Shown piece by piece: positions 5,998-12,279 of a DNA stretch of 12,279 nucleotides. The position numbers and the translations under genes are program-made. Origin of the DNA: Candidatus Staskawiczbacteria bacterium (lineage in GTDB: Bacteria; Patescibacteriota; Minisyncoccia; Minisyncoccales; Staskawiczbacteraceae); assembly GCA_016866675.1 (NCBI GenBank), contig VGLO01000021.1, forward strand, positions 1 to 12,279, written 5' to 3'. Position 1 is the stretch's first letter, and each line of letters begins with the position of its first letter. Under the pieces are notes generated by a model that saw only the letters and a list, made by a program, of their open reading frames with translations, did no database searches and had not been told where the DNA came from.

Positions 5998-8613
5998 ATG
6001 AAAAAACATTTTTTTAAGTCTAAGCTAATTTTTATTCTAGGAATTACTTCTATTTTATTATTAAGTACTAATTTTGCTAAAGCTGTTAATCCTGCACCAG
6101 TCATATTAAATATCTTTCCAAATTTTGTTCAAGCAAGTCCTGATGGATTTCCATTAACAATTAATGGAAATGGTTTTACAGCAGAATCTAGAGTTTGGTT
6201 TACAAATTCAGATATTAGTACGCCAATTTTAACTGAAATAATACCCACTTTTTTTTCTCCAACAATGATAAATGTAAATATACCAGGAGGACTTACTATT
6301 GAAAGGGGAACAGCCTTTGTTTATGTGGGGAATAATAATAACTTTTCTAACAATTTGCCTATTATTGTCACGCCTGCTCTAGCATCTACTCCGCCACTAA
6401 TAACTACACCAAATAATCCAACTCAAACACCAACGCAAACAACTCAAATTTTAACACCTCCGGTTCAGACTTCACTCCTACCTACAACAACTTCAAATTT
6501 AGTTCCTGTGCCTCCAAGTTTTACTGCTAAGCGAATAATTAGTGTTTCAAGTATATCTCCTCAAACAATAACTAAAAATACAAATCAAGGCATAGTTACA
6601 ATTTCAGTAGTCAGTGGAAGTGGTAATTTCCAAAGTGGTGATACTTTATATGTTGCTTTACAGGGGTCAACAAACTTTGAAAAACAAGAGACAAGGTTTG
6701 TTTCTTTGCAGGGATTGTCTTTTGATATTGATACATCCAAATCAAATCCGGGCACTTACTACATTAAGGTAGCTGGGCAAGACCAATCAGTTTCTTTGCC
6801 ATTAACACTTACTATTTTGCCTCAACAATCTACACAAATAACTAATACCGCTCCAAAGCAAACTACACAAAACCCTCAGACTCCCCAGACTCAGCAGACT
6901 GCAAATCCCCAAATAACTTCAAATCCTCCTCAGCAAGCTCCTACTTCAACAGCCACTGAAAGAATTATATCTCCTTATCCTTCTACATCATCTGCTATTT
7001 CAACAGGTACTTTAAATATAGTTAATAATTCAGGTGGTAAGTTTTATTTCACTATTATAAACAAAAATACAAGTGATAGCTCTAGTATAAAAGTTGAATC
7101 AAGTGGCAGGGCAGGGTCAAGTATTGTACAAATTCTTCCTCCAGGAAAATATTCAATTACTCAATCTCTTACAAATGGTTTGCAGTTTAGTTCTGCTTCT
7201 TGTAATACCGGGAATACTACTGATACAACGAATGGTGTAGATAATGTAACTGTTTCTGGTGGGTCAACCACAATATGTGCTTTTTATAATAAAACTACAT
7301 CTTCTGCCTCAAAATCTACTTCTACTTCAGGATCTTCTTCTGACACTGGCACTTCAAACCCAGGTACTCAAGCAGGTTTGCCCTCTTCAAAAACAGGCAA
7401 CATTGAAATTGAAAGAGTTAATCCTAATTTACAAACATTAACGGGCAGGGCAGCAGTGCCAATAACAAATGCTTGGGTAGATTCTTTGCCTCCACAAAAA
7501 ACTAATCCAGCTGTTTTTACTTCGATTGATCCCAAAGGAGAGCATACAATATCTGTCACAGACGCAATAGGTTACACTGAGACGGTGGGATCTTGTCTTT
7601 ATCCAATAGGAGAAACAGGGTGTACAGTTTCTAATTTTTATCCTCTCCGAGCAGGATCATGTAACGGAACTTCATGTACTTTTCCCGTAGATATTGTTTC
7701 AGGTAAAGTTTTCAAGTTTGTCTTTAAGTATACCGAAGTAGTCGCTCCACCATGTGATGTTGATGATAACGGATTTTCTTCATGCGGTGAAATCCAAGTA
7801 TTAAAATATGCGGAAGGAAACGAAGGTACTTTTGATTTTACAAGTAATGTTCCTTACTACTCTAAGTTTAGAATAGAGACAGTTAATAATGGGGTGAATA
7901 GTAATAGTATGATGAATAAAAATTTGATTAATATTCCTCCTGGATCATACAAAATAGATGAAGTTAGCACTGCTGGTTGGAAGTTAAGAGAGGCAGTTTG
8001 TGATGGTGAGGTTGTGACAGATTCTAATGGTAAGACTGTGGCAGGTTCTATTAAGGTGACTGCTGGAGAAACTACAGTCTGTGTCTTTAGGAATATACCT
8101 GATTCGTCTTCGGTTTCAGCAAATTCTGCAAGTGGTGTCTTACCATCAATAACATATGGCCAAAGCGGTGACGCAGTTAGTAATTTACAGCAAACTCTTA
8201 TGCAATTAGGATACCCTATTGCATCAGGAACAACAGGATACTTTGGAAATCAAACTGTTTTAGCGTTGGCTAGTTTTCAGACTGATAATGGTTTGTCTCA
8301 AGATTCTCCAGCATTAGGAAAATCGGCAGGTCCATGGACAAGGGCAATGTTTTTAAAACACGGATTTGATTTGAATAGTGTTGCTCAATCATCGTCTGGT
8401 TCAGGTTCTAATAATAGTCAGACTGCAACTAATAGGCCCTCAAATACCATTATTTGTGGGGGGTATCCTTGGGAGGATAGGGGCCTTGATAAAGCTATTT
8501 GGGAAAGATATAAGCTTTGCCGAATGGCATGTGAAGATGTAAGGCGTAGCGTTGGTATAACAAAATGGGTAAGTGCTAGCGCAGCTGACTGCAGGACATT
8601 ATATGGCTACTAA
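5998..8613 (+). CDS. Secreted modular surface protein: IPT/TIG, prealbumin-like, peptidoglycan-binding
   Basis: This 871-residue protein has a Sec signal peptide, with likely cleavage after AKA (27-29). In order: an IPT/TIG immunoglobulin-like domain (about 32-125, with LTINGNGF and closing strands); a Pro/Thr/Gln linker (128-175); a beta domain (177-275); a Pro/Gln/Thr linker (275-325); a prealbumin-like domain (337-435, LPPGKYSITQS, TTICAFYN); a Ser/Thr linker (435-465); a Cys-bearing beta domain (468-581, GEHTISVTDAIGYTE); a second prealbumin-like domain (595-703, IPPGSYKIDEV, TTVCVFRN); a PG_binding_1 domain (714-789, YGQSGDAVSNLQQTLMQLGY); and a 52-residue C-terminal module with Cys 820, 841, 845 and 865. 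This is a wall-attached stalk, perhaps for host or surface contact; no enzyme motif is visible. It has no LPXTG or C-terminal membrane anchor, so retention would rest on the peptidoglycan-binding domain. It has its own promoter and terminator. Confidence 0.85.
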   Translation: MKKHFFKSKLIFILGITSILLLSTNFAKAVNPAPVILNIFPNFVQASPDGFPLTINGNGFTAESRVWFTNSDISTPILTEIIPTFFSPTMINVNIPGGLTIERGTAFVYVGNNNNFSNNLPIIVTPALASTPPLITTPNNPTQTPTQTTQILTPPVQTSLLPTTTSNLVPVPPSFTAKRIISVSSISPQTITKNTNQGIVTISVVSGSGNFQSGDTLYVALQGSTNFEKQETRFVSLQGLSFDIDTSKSNPGTYYIKVAGQDQSVSLPLTLTILPQQSTQITNTAPKQTTQNPQTPQTQQTANPQITSNPPQQAPTSTATERIISPYPSTSSAISTGTLNIVNNSGGKFYFTIINKNTSDSSSIKVESSGRAGSSIVQILPPGKYSITQSLTNGLQFSSASCNTGNTTDTTNGVDNVTVSGGSTTICAFYNKTTSSASKSTSTSGSSSDTGTSNPGTQAGLPSSKTGNIEIERVNPNLQTLTGRAAVPITNAWVDSLPPQKTNPAVFTSIDPKGEHTISVTDAIGYTETVGSCLYPIGETGCTVSNFYPLRAGSCNGTSCTFPVDIVSGKVFKFVFKYTEVVAPPCDVDDNGFSSCGEIQVLKYAEGNEGTFDFTSNVPYYSKFRIETVNNGVNSNSMMNKNLINIPPGSYKIDEVSTAGWKLREAVCDGEVVTDSNGKTVAGSIKVTAGETTVCVFRNIPDSSSVSANSASGVLPSITYGQSGDAVSNLQQTLMQLGYPIASGTTGYFGNQTVLALASFQTDNGLSQDSPALGKSAGPWTRAMFLKHGFDLNSVAQSSSGSGSNNSQTATNRPSNTIICGGYPWEDRGLDKAIWERYKLCRMACEDVRRSVGITKWVSASAADCRTLYGY

Positions 8614-8646
8614 TCTTTAAAAAATAATTAGAAATAAATGTATCTT

Positions 8647-8675
8647 AAAAAATCCCCCAGAAAGGGGATTTTTTT
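8647..8675 (+). terminator. Rho-independent terminator after the surface protein gene
   Basis: AAAAAATCCCC (8647-8657) pairs with GGGGATTTTTT (8664-8674) around a CAGAAA loop, giving an 11-base stem ending in a T tract. It closes the surface protein unit and separates it from the next operon. Confidence 0.88.
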
Positions 8676-8676
8676 A

Positions 8677-8714
8677 TTACTCATAATCTTTCATTTTTCC
8701 CTCACTTGAATTAT
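8677..8714 (+). repeat. 38-bp perfect direct repeat, copy 1
   Basis: Identical over 38 bases to 8806-8843, 129 bases further on. It begins TTACTCATAATC and ends CACTTGAATTAT. It starts right after the terminator T tract. A TATAAT (8735-8740) lies 21 bases past it, without a good -35. Confidence 0.95.
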
Positions 8715-8746
8715 TTTAATATAAAAAATACTTATATAATTCTACA

Positions 8747-8782
8747 TTCGGTCAAAATGAATATTATTCGTTCGGTAAAAAT
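8747..8782 (+). repeat. Short TTCGGT repeats around a palindrome (possible operator)
   Basis: TTCGGTCAAAAT (8747-8758) and TTCGGTAAAAAT (8771-8782) match at 11 of 12 bases, 24 bases apart, about two helical turns and so roughly on one face of the DNA. Between them lies the 11-base inverted repeat GAATATTATTC (8759-8769). This could be a regulator site between the two 38-bp repeats; function is not shown. Confidence 0.35.
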
Positions 8783-8805
8783 TAAAATGCGTTTCCATCT
8801 TTTCC

Positions 8806-8843
8806 TTACTCATAATCTTTCATTTTTCCCTCACTTGAATTAT
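8806..8843 (+). repeat. 38-bp perfect direct repeat, copy 2
   Basis: Second copy of 8677-8714. Its last bases run into a TATAAT (8841-8846), so this copy supplies the sequence where the -35 region of the following operon would be. Confidence 0.95.
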
Positions 8844-8846
8844 AAT
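8841..8846 (+). promoter_or_regulatory. -10 box for the motor operon, giving a near-leaderless mRNA
   Basis: A perfect TATAAT 9 bases before the ATG at 8856. Initiation 6-8 bases downstream would fall at or within 3 bases of the start codon. There is no good -35; at 17-base spacing lies TTTCAT, inside the 38-bp repeat, so an activator or another sigma may be needed. Confidence 0.45.
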
Positions 8847-8855
8847 TGACATAAT

Positions 8856-9083
8856 ATGGATCCATATTACTTTTGGGGAATTATTATTTTGCTTTCAGCA
8901 ACTATAATTTATTACATAGTTTTTTTTATATTAATTTATTATTGGCACGAAACAAAAGCAAGTTATATAGTAGTGCCTCTTATATTTACATTTGAGTTTT
9001 TTATTATTGCTTTTTTTGTGGTGACAGCAGGTGTGATTTTGCTTAAGTATTATCCTCAAATATTAAGTCTCCTTATAGGTTAA
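8856..9083 (+). CDS. Small two-TM membrane protein
   Basis: The 75-residue protein consists almost wholly of two membrane segments (about 5-29 and 37-63), joined by a short charged turn with His-Glu-Thr-Lys (31-34), and a short tail. The small charged loop and positive-inside considerations do not settle the orientation. No family is recognised. It is the first gene of a closely spaced set: the next start is 3 bases after its stop, and the VirD4-like ATPase follows. It is therefore probably a small membrane subunit of the same complex, comparable in size to small membrane components of type IV secretion systems, though no homology to a named one is visible. The start lies 9 bases after a perfect -10 box and has no Shine-Dalgarno. 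Confidence 0.7.
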   Translation: MDPYYFWGIIILLSATIIYYIVFFILIYYWHETKASYIVVPLIFTFEFFIIAFFVVTAGVILLKYYPQILSLLIG

Positions 9084-9086
9084 TTT

Positions 9087-10490
9087 ATGGCAAAAAGAAG
9101 TAAATATTTTTTTTGGATAGGAGAGGCTGGTAAGGTAGCTACACCGTTTTGGTGGATTGTTTGGATGTTTTTCATTATTTATTTACCATTTTTGAGGCCG
9201 TGGTGGTGGGTTTTTTTACCTCTATTATTATCAGTGGAGTTAAAAACTCTGTACTTATGGTGGATTAGTTGGGATTTTACCTACCCTCAAACTAAGTGGG
9301 TAGTACTTGAAATTGTCCCTCCAAGAGAGTCTTTAGTGCCAATCAAGGCAATGGAAGATGTTTTTGCAACTATGTGGGGGCCATTATTTGATGCGCCAAA
9401 TTTTAGAGAGCTTTATTGTGATGGAATGTTGCCAGAATGTCCAAACTGGATGTCTCTTGAATTAGTAAGTATTGAGGGAAAATTACATTTTTATATAAGA
9501 GTGACACAGGGACACCGGTTAAGTCTTGAAACTGCTTTGTATAGCTATTATCCTGATTTGGAAATTCAGGAAGTACCAGATTATACAAGAAACGTTCCAA
9601 AAAATATTCCAAACGATGAATGGGATATTTACGCAGAAGATTATGTGGCAAAAAAACCTGCTCCATACCCAATAAAAACTTACGAGAAGTTTTTTGAACC
9701 ACAAGGAGAAAAAATTTCAGCTGAAGAAAAGAGAATTGATCCTTTAAATTCTTTATTAGAATCAATGTCAAAGCTTGGCAAGGGAGAGCAATTTTGGATG
9801 CAAGTGATTATATCTTCTACTTCTAGTGGCTCGTATAATCCAGAATTCAAGGGTGATTCAGAAGAGATAATAAATAAGTTAACTAAAAGACCTGGTAAAA
9901 AAAAGGAGCCAACACTATTTGATGAAATTATGTATGTTTTAAACCAATTAATTGCAGGTCCAATACAGGATGGTGCAGGGGAAAAGGCAACTTATAAATG
10001 GGCTGAGTTGGGGCAAAGAAGTGAAACTGGAGAAAGAGAAATGATTATGACCCCAGGAGAAAGAGAAATTTTAACTGAAGTTGAGAATAAGGTTAAAAAG
10101 CCTATTTTTAGAACAGCTATTCGCGGTATGTATGTTGCAAAGCGTGAAAACTGGAAGGCTTCACATAGAATACTTTTGAGGACTTATTTTGGCCACTTTC
10201 ATACAGAAAATATGAATACAATACAATTAGACTCTAATACAAGAACTAAAGTTCATTATTTATTTAGGAAAAGAAGAGTTTTTTTAAGAGCAAGAAAGAT
10301 GTTAAAAAATTCAATCATGAGATTCCCTTCATATTTTCCAGATAGAAAGAATGGAAATTCTCTTCTTAGTCCAGAAGAGTTAGCTTCTATTTTTCACTTC
10401 CCAATTAAGATGACAGGAATGGTGATGCCAACAATGGAAAAGGTTGAGGCCAAAAAATCAGGTCCTCCTCCAAATCTTCCTGTTGAATAA
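9087..10490 (+). CDS. Membrane protein, split-off front domain of a VirD4/TraG-like ATPase
   Basis: The 467-residue protein has two Trp-rich membrane segments (about 19-35 and 39-59), followed by a soluble region that is probably cytoplasmic. Residues 71-165 (KAMEDVF, WMSLELVSIEGKLHFYIRV, ALYSYYPDLEIQEVPDY) resemble a domain I recall at the front of long conjugation-type ATPases of Gram-positive bacteria. Residues 427-439 (LSPEELASIFHFP) and the tail PPPNLP (460-465) match the linker that directly precedes the Walker A domain in those fused proteins. No P-loop is present here; the ATPase domain is the next gene, whose ATG follows the stop by 3 bases. The two proteins would then work as one motor, this one providing the membrane anchor. 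Family assignment is from pattern memory, not a search. It has no clear Shine-Dalgarno; TAGGTT lies upstream of the ATG. Confidence 0.72.
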   Translation: MAKRSKYFFWIGEAGKVATPFWWIVWMFFIIYLPFLRPWWWVFLPLLLSVELKTLYLWWISWDFTYPQTKWVVLEIVPPRESLVPIKAMEDVFATMWGPLFDAPNFRELYCDGMLPECPNWMSLELVSIEGKLHFYIRVTQGHRLSLETALYSYYPDLEIQEVPDYTRNVPKNIPNDEWDIYAEDYVAKKPAPYPIKTYEKFFEPQGEKISAEEKRIDPLNSLLESMSKLGKGEQFWMQVIISSTSSGSYNPEFKGDSEEIINKLTKRPGKKKEPTLFDEIMYVLNQLIAGPIQDGAGEKATYKWAELGQRSETGEREMIMTPGEREILTEVENKVKKPIFRTAIRGMYVAKRENWKASHRILLRTYFGHFHTENMNTIQLDSNTRTKVHYLFRKRRVFLRARKMLKNSIMRFPSYFPDRKNGNSLLSPEELASIFHFPIKMTGMVMPTMEKVEAKKSGPPPNLPVE

Positions 10491-10493
10491 AAT

Positions 10494-12279
10494 ATGGATA
10501 ACAATAACGAAATAGCATTTATTGGTTTAACATCATTTCGCAATCAGCGAAAGAAGTTTGGCATAAAAAAGGATGACAGGAGAAGACATTTTTACACTAT
10601 TGGTAAAACCGGTATGGGAAAGTCCAACTTAATGGAAAACATGGCAATTCAAGATATCCAAAACGGAAATGGATTGGCTTATGTTGACCCGCACGGAGAA
10701 GGAGCTGAAAAACTATTGGATTTTGTACCAGATGAAAGAATAAAAGATGTAATATTTTTTAATCCAGCTGACTTAGATTATCCAATTGCTTTTAACGTAA
10801 TGGAAAAAGTTGATTTTAAGTACAGGCACTTGGTTGCAGGTGGATTAATGGGTGTGTTTAAAAAAGTTTGGCCAGATGTTTGGTCAGCTCGTATGGAGTA
10901 CATTTTAAATAATGTGATTTTAGCTTTACTTGAGTATCCTGAATCAACCCTGCTTGGCGTGAATAGAATGCTAGCTGACCCAGAATACAGAGCAAAGGTT
11001 GTTGCAGAAGTTAAAGACCCAATTGTGAAATCTTTTTGGGTGACAGAATACGCAAGATATACTCAAAGGTATGAAGTTGAGGCGACCGCCGCCATTCAAA
11101 ATAAGGTTGGCCAGTTTGTTTCAAATGCTTTGATTAGAAATGTAATAGGTCAGACTCACTCAACAATTGATATGAGAAAGATAATGGATGACGGAAAAAT
11201 TTTAATTTTAGATTTGTCTAAAGGAAGAATTGGAGAAGATAACTCAAGATTGCTTGGAGCATTATTAATTACAAAGCTTCAGTTGGCAGCAATGTCTCGT
11301 GTTGATATACCAGAAGAAACCAGAAAAGATTTTTATTTATATGTTGACGAGTTTCAAAATTTTGCCACGGAATCATTTGCCAATATATTGTCTGAGGCCA
11401 GAAAGTATAGACTATGCCTGATAGTTGGCCACCAATATATTTCACAAATGGAAGAAGAAGTCAGGGATGCTGTTTTTGGAAACGTTGGAACTATTGTCAC
11501 GTTTAGAGTTGGAGCAGAGGATGCTGAATGGTTAGAAAAGGAATTTACGCCAGAATTTTTGGCAACAGATTTAGTAAACTTACCAAAGTATAATGTTTAC
11601 TTAAAGCTTATGATAGATGGAATTGCTTCTCATCCATTTTCAGCTCATACTCTTCCTCCACCAAAAGTTTTAGAAAACTCAAACAGAGAAAAAATTATTG
11701 ATTCTTCAAGAGAAGTTTATGGAATAAAAAGAGAAATTGTTGAAGATAAGATAAGCCATTGGACAGAGGCAGAGAAAAAGCAAGAAAAAACAGCAGGTCC
11801 AGCAAAACCCTCTCAAGCTCCGCAAAATTTTCAAAATACCCAAAAAAATAACACGCAAAAACCAGCAGAGCAAAAAAGTTTTCAACAACCATTTCAAAAT
11901 AGTGAGCAAGTGGTGCTTTATGATGCAATTTGCTCAAATTGCAATAAAAACACTAAAGTTATTTTTCCTCCAGATCCAGCCAAGCCCGTATACTGCAAAT
12001 CCTGTTTAAAAAAACTAAAAAGTAAAAAAGAAGAATCAAAAGTGCCCGTAAAAGAAGTTAAAGTGGAAAATGTTTCTTTTAGTTCGCTAAAAAAGGAAAA
12101 TAAAAATTCAGTAAAAATTACCGAAAACATGCAAGTTATAAATAATGTTAAGGTAAGCAACAAAACAAATAGAAAAGAAATTAATTTAGCTGATTTGAAA
12201 AAAGCGATAAATGAATCACTCGAACATTCAAAAGAAAAAGATTTAGATTTAGAAGTAGAAGAAGTAGATGACGGAGAAG
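10494..12279 (+). CDS. VirD4/TraG-like (T4SS coupling-type) ATPase with C-terminal zinc ribbon (3' partial)
   Basis: The frame is open from ATG 10494 to the end of the window; 595 residues are visible. It is an FtsK/HerA/VirD4-type P-loop ATPase: Walker A GKTGMGKS (37-44), VDPHGE (64-69), ARYTQRYEVEA in the middle, and Walker B YLYVDEFQNF (281-290, Asp285 and Glu286). GHQYISQME further on corresponds to the Gln-containing motif after Walker B. Such motors move DNA or feed substrates into type IV secretion systems. It lacks its own membrane segments; the gene before it supplies them. After the motor comes a Gln/Pro/Asn-rich linker (about 425-475), then a zinc ribbon with Cys480, Cys483, Cys501 and Cys504 (CxxC-x17-CxxC), then a charged tail with VSFSSLKKE and INLADLKKAINESL. 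Start: three bases after the previous stop, no Shine-Dalgarno. Whether the cargo is DNA or protein is not visible. Confidence 0.9.
   Translation, partial: MDNNNEIAFIGLTSFRNQRKKFGIKKDDRRRHFYTIGKTGMGKSNLMENMAIQDIQNGNGLAYVDPHGEGAEKLLDFVPDERIKDVIFFNPADLDYPIAFNVMEKVDFKYRHLVAGGLMGVFKKVWPDVWSARMEYILNNVILALLEYPESTLLGVNRMLADPEYRAKVVAEVKDPIVKSFWVTEYARYTQRYEVEATAAIQNKVGQFVSNALIRNVIGQTHSTIDMRKIMDDGKILILDLSKGRIGEDNSRLLGALLITKLQLAAMSRVDIPEETRKDFYLYVDEFQNFATESFANILSEARKYRLCLIVGHQYISQMEEEVRDAVFGNVGTIVTFRVGAEDAEWLEKEFTPEFLATDLVNLPKYNVYLKLMIDGIASHPFSAHTLPPPKVLENSNREKIIDSSREVYGIKREIVEDKISHWTEAEKKQEKTAGPAKPSQAPQNFQNTQKNNTQKPAEQKSFQQPFQNSEQVVLYDAICSNCNKNTKVIFPPDPAKPVYCKSCLKKLKSKKEESKVPVKEVKVENVSFSSLKKENKNSVKITENMQVINNVKVSNKTNRKEINLADLKKAINESLEHSKEKDLDLEVEEVDDGE

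Noticed and set aside
6877..6960. Gln/Thr/Pro-rich stretch as a DNA tandem repeat element
   Set aside because: It is irregular low-complexity coding sequence, a linker in the surface protein, without a fixed repeat unit.
8677..8843. Reading the 38-bp repeats as a CRISPR array or as insertion sequence ends
   Set aside because: There are only two copies with a 91-base interval, in direct orientation, with no cas gene, transposase or target duplication.
9403..9771. Minus-strand open frames of about 120 and 60 codons inside the 9087 gene
   Set aside because: They are shadows of a well-supported gene with membrane segments and family motifs. Their translations show no recognisable domain.
11695..12163. 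Minus-strand hydrophobic open frames at the window end
   Set aside because: They lie antisense to the Lys/Glu/Gln-rich tail of the ATPase; reverse complements of A-rich codons give Phe/Leu/Ser strings. The plus frame holds the zinc ribbon.
1..12279. Alternative genetic code with UGA as Gly or Trp, as in some CPR lineages
   Set aside because: No gene ends in TGA, but no conserved protein contains an in-frame TGA either, and Trp is always TGG. Stop choice is explained by low GC.

Overview
The window is AT-rich, tightly packed and entirely plus-strand. It reads like part of a Candidate Phyla Radiation (Patescibacteria, Parcubacteria-like) chromosome. The reasons are the compact single-strand layout, the near absence of Shine-Dalgarno sites, arginines that are mostly AGA/AGG, and several protein types I associate with that group: a VirD4/TraG-like ATPase with a C-terminal CxxC-x17-CxxC zinc ribbon and its split partner, a sigma-region-4 plus HARE helix-turn-helix protein, and a secreted IPT/prealbumin-like/peptidoglycan-binding protein. 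The lineage is an inference; no rRNA or marker phylogeny is available here. All stops used are TAA or TAG and tryptophan is TGG, so the standard bacterial code fits.

Layout. (1) 1-1705: a three-gene run made of the 3' part of a CAP/SCP-domain protein with a coiled-coil tail, a CofE-family gamma-glutamyl ligase, and a YfcE-type metallophosphoesterase, with gaps of only 1-6 bases. (2) 1706-2392: a self-contained single-gene unit with its own promoter, the only perfect Shine-Dalgarno in the window, an anchored protein of unknown function, and a terminator. Its codon use differs from that of its neighbours. (3) 2404-4760: secD and secF, overlapping or abutting, behind a good promoter with a very short leader. 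(4) 4764-5915: a sigma4/HARE DNA-binding protein closed by a strong terminator. (5) 5928-8675: an 871-residue secreted modular surface protein, with a perfect 16-base palindrome on its -10 box and a strong terminator behind it. (6) 8677-12279: a regulatory intergenic region with a perfect 38-bp direct repeat, then three closely spaced genes: a two-TM peptide, a two-TM protein with a large cytoplasmic domain, and a VirD4/TraG-like ATPase that runs off the window.

Working together: SecDF would help export the CAP protein and the surface protein. The last three genes look like a membrane-anchored motor module in which the front domain and the ATPase domain of a normally fused conjugation-type ATPase have been split into two proteins. 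This module, and the repeat-bearing control region in front of it, are the best candidates for a poorly described system. Its cargo (DNA or protein, in or out) cannot be read from the sequence.
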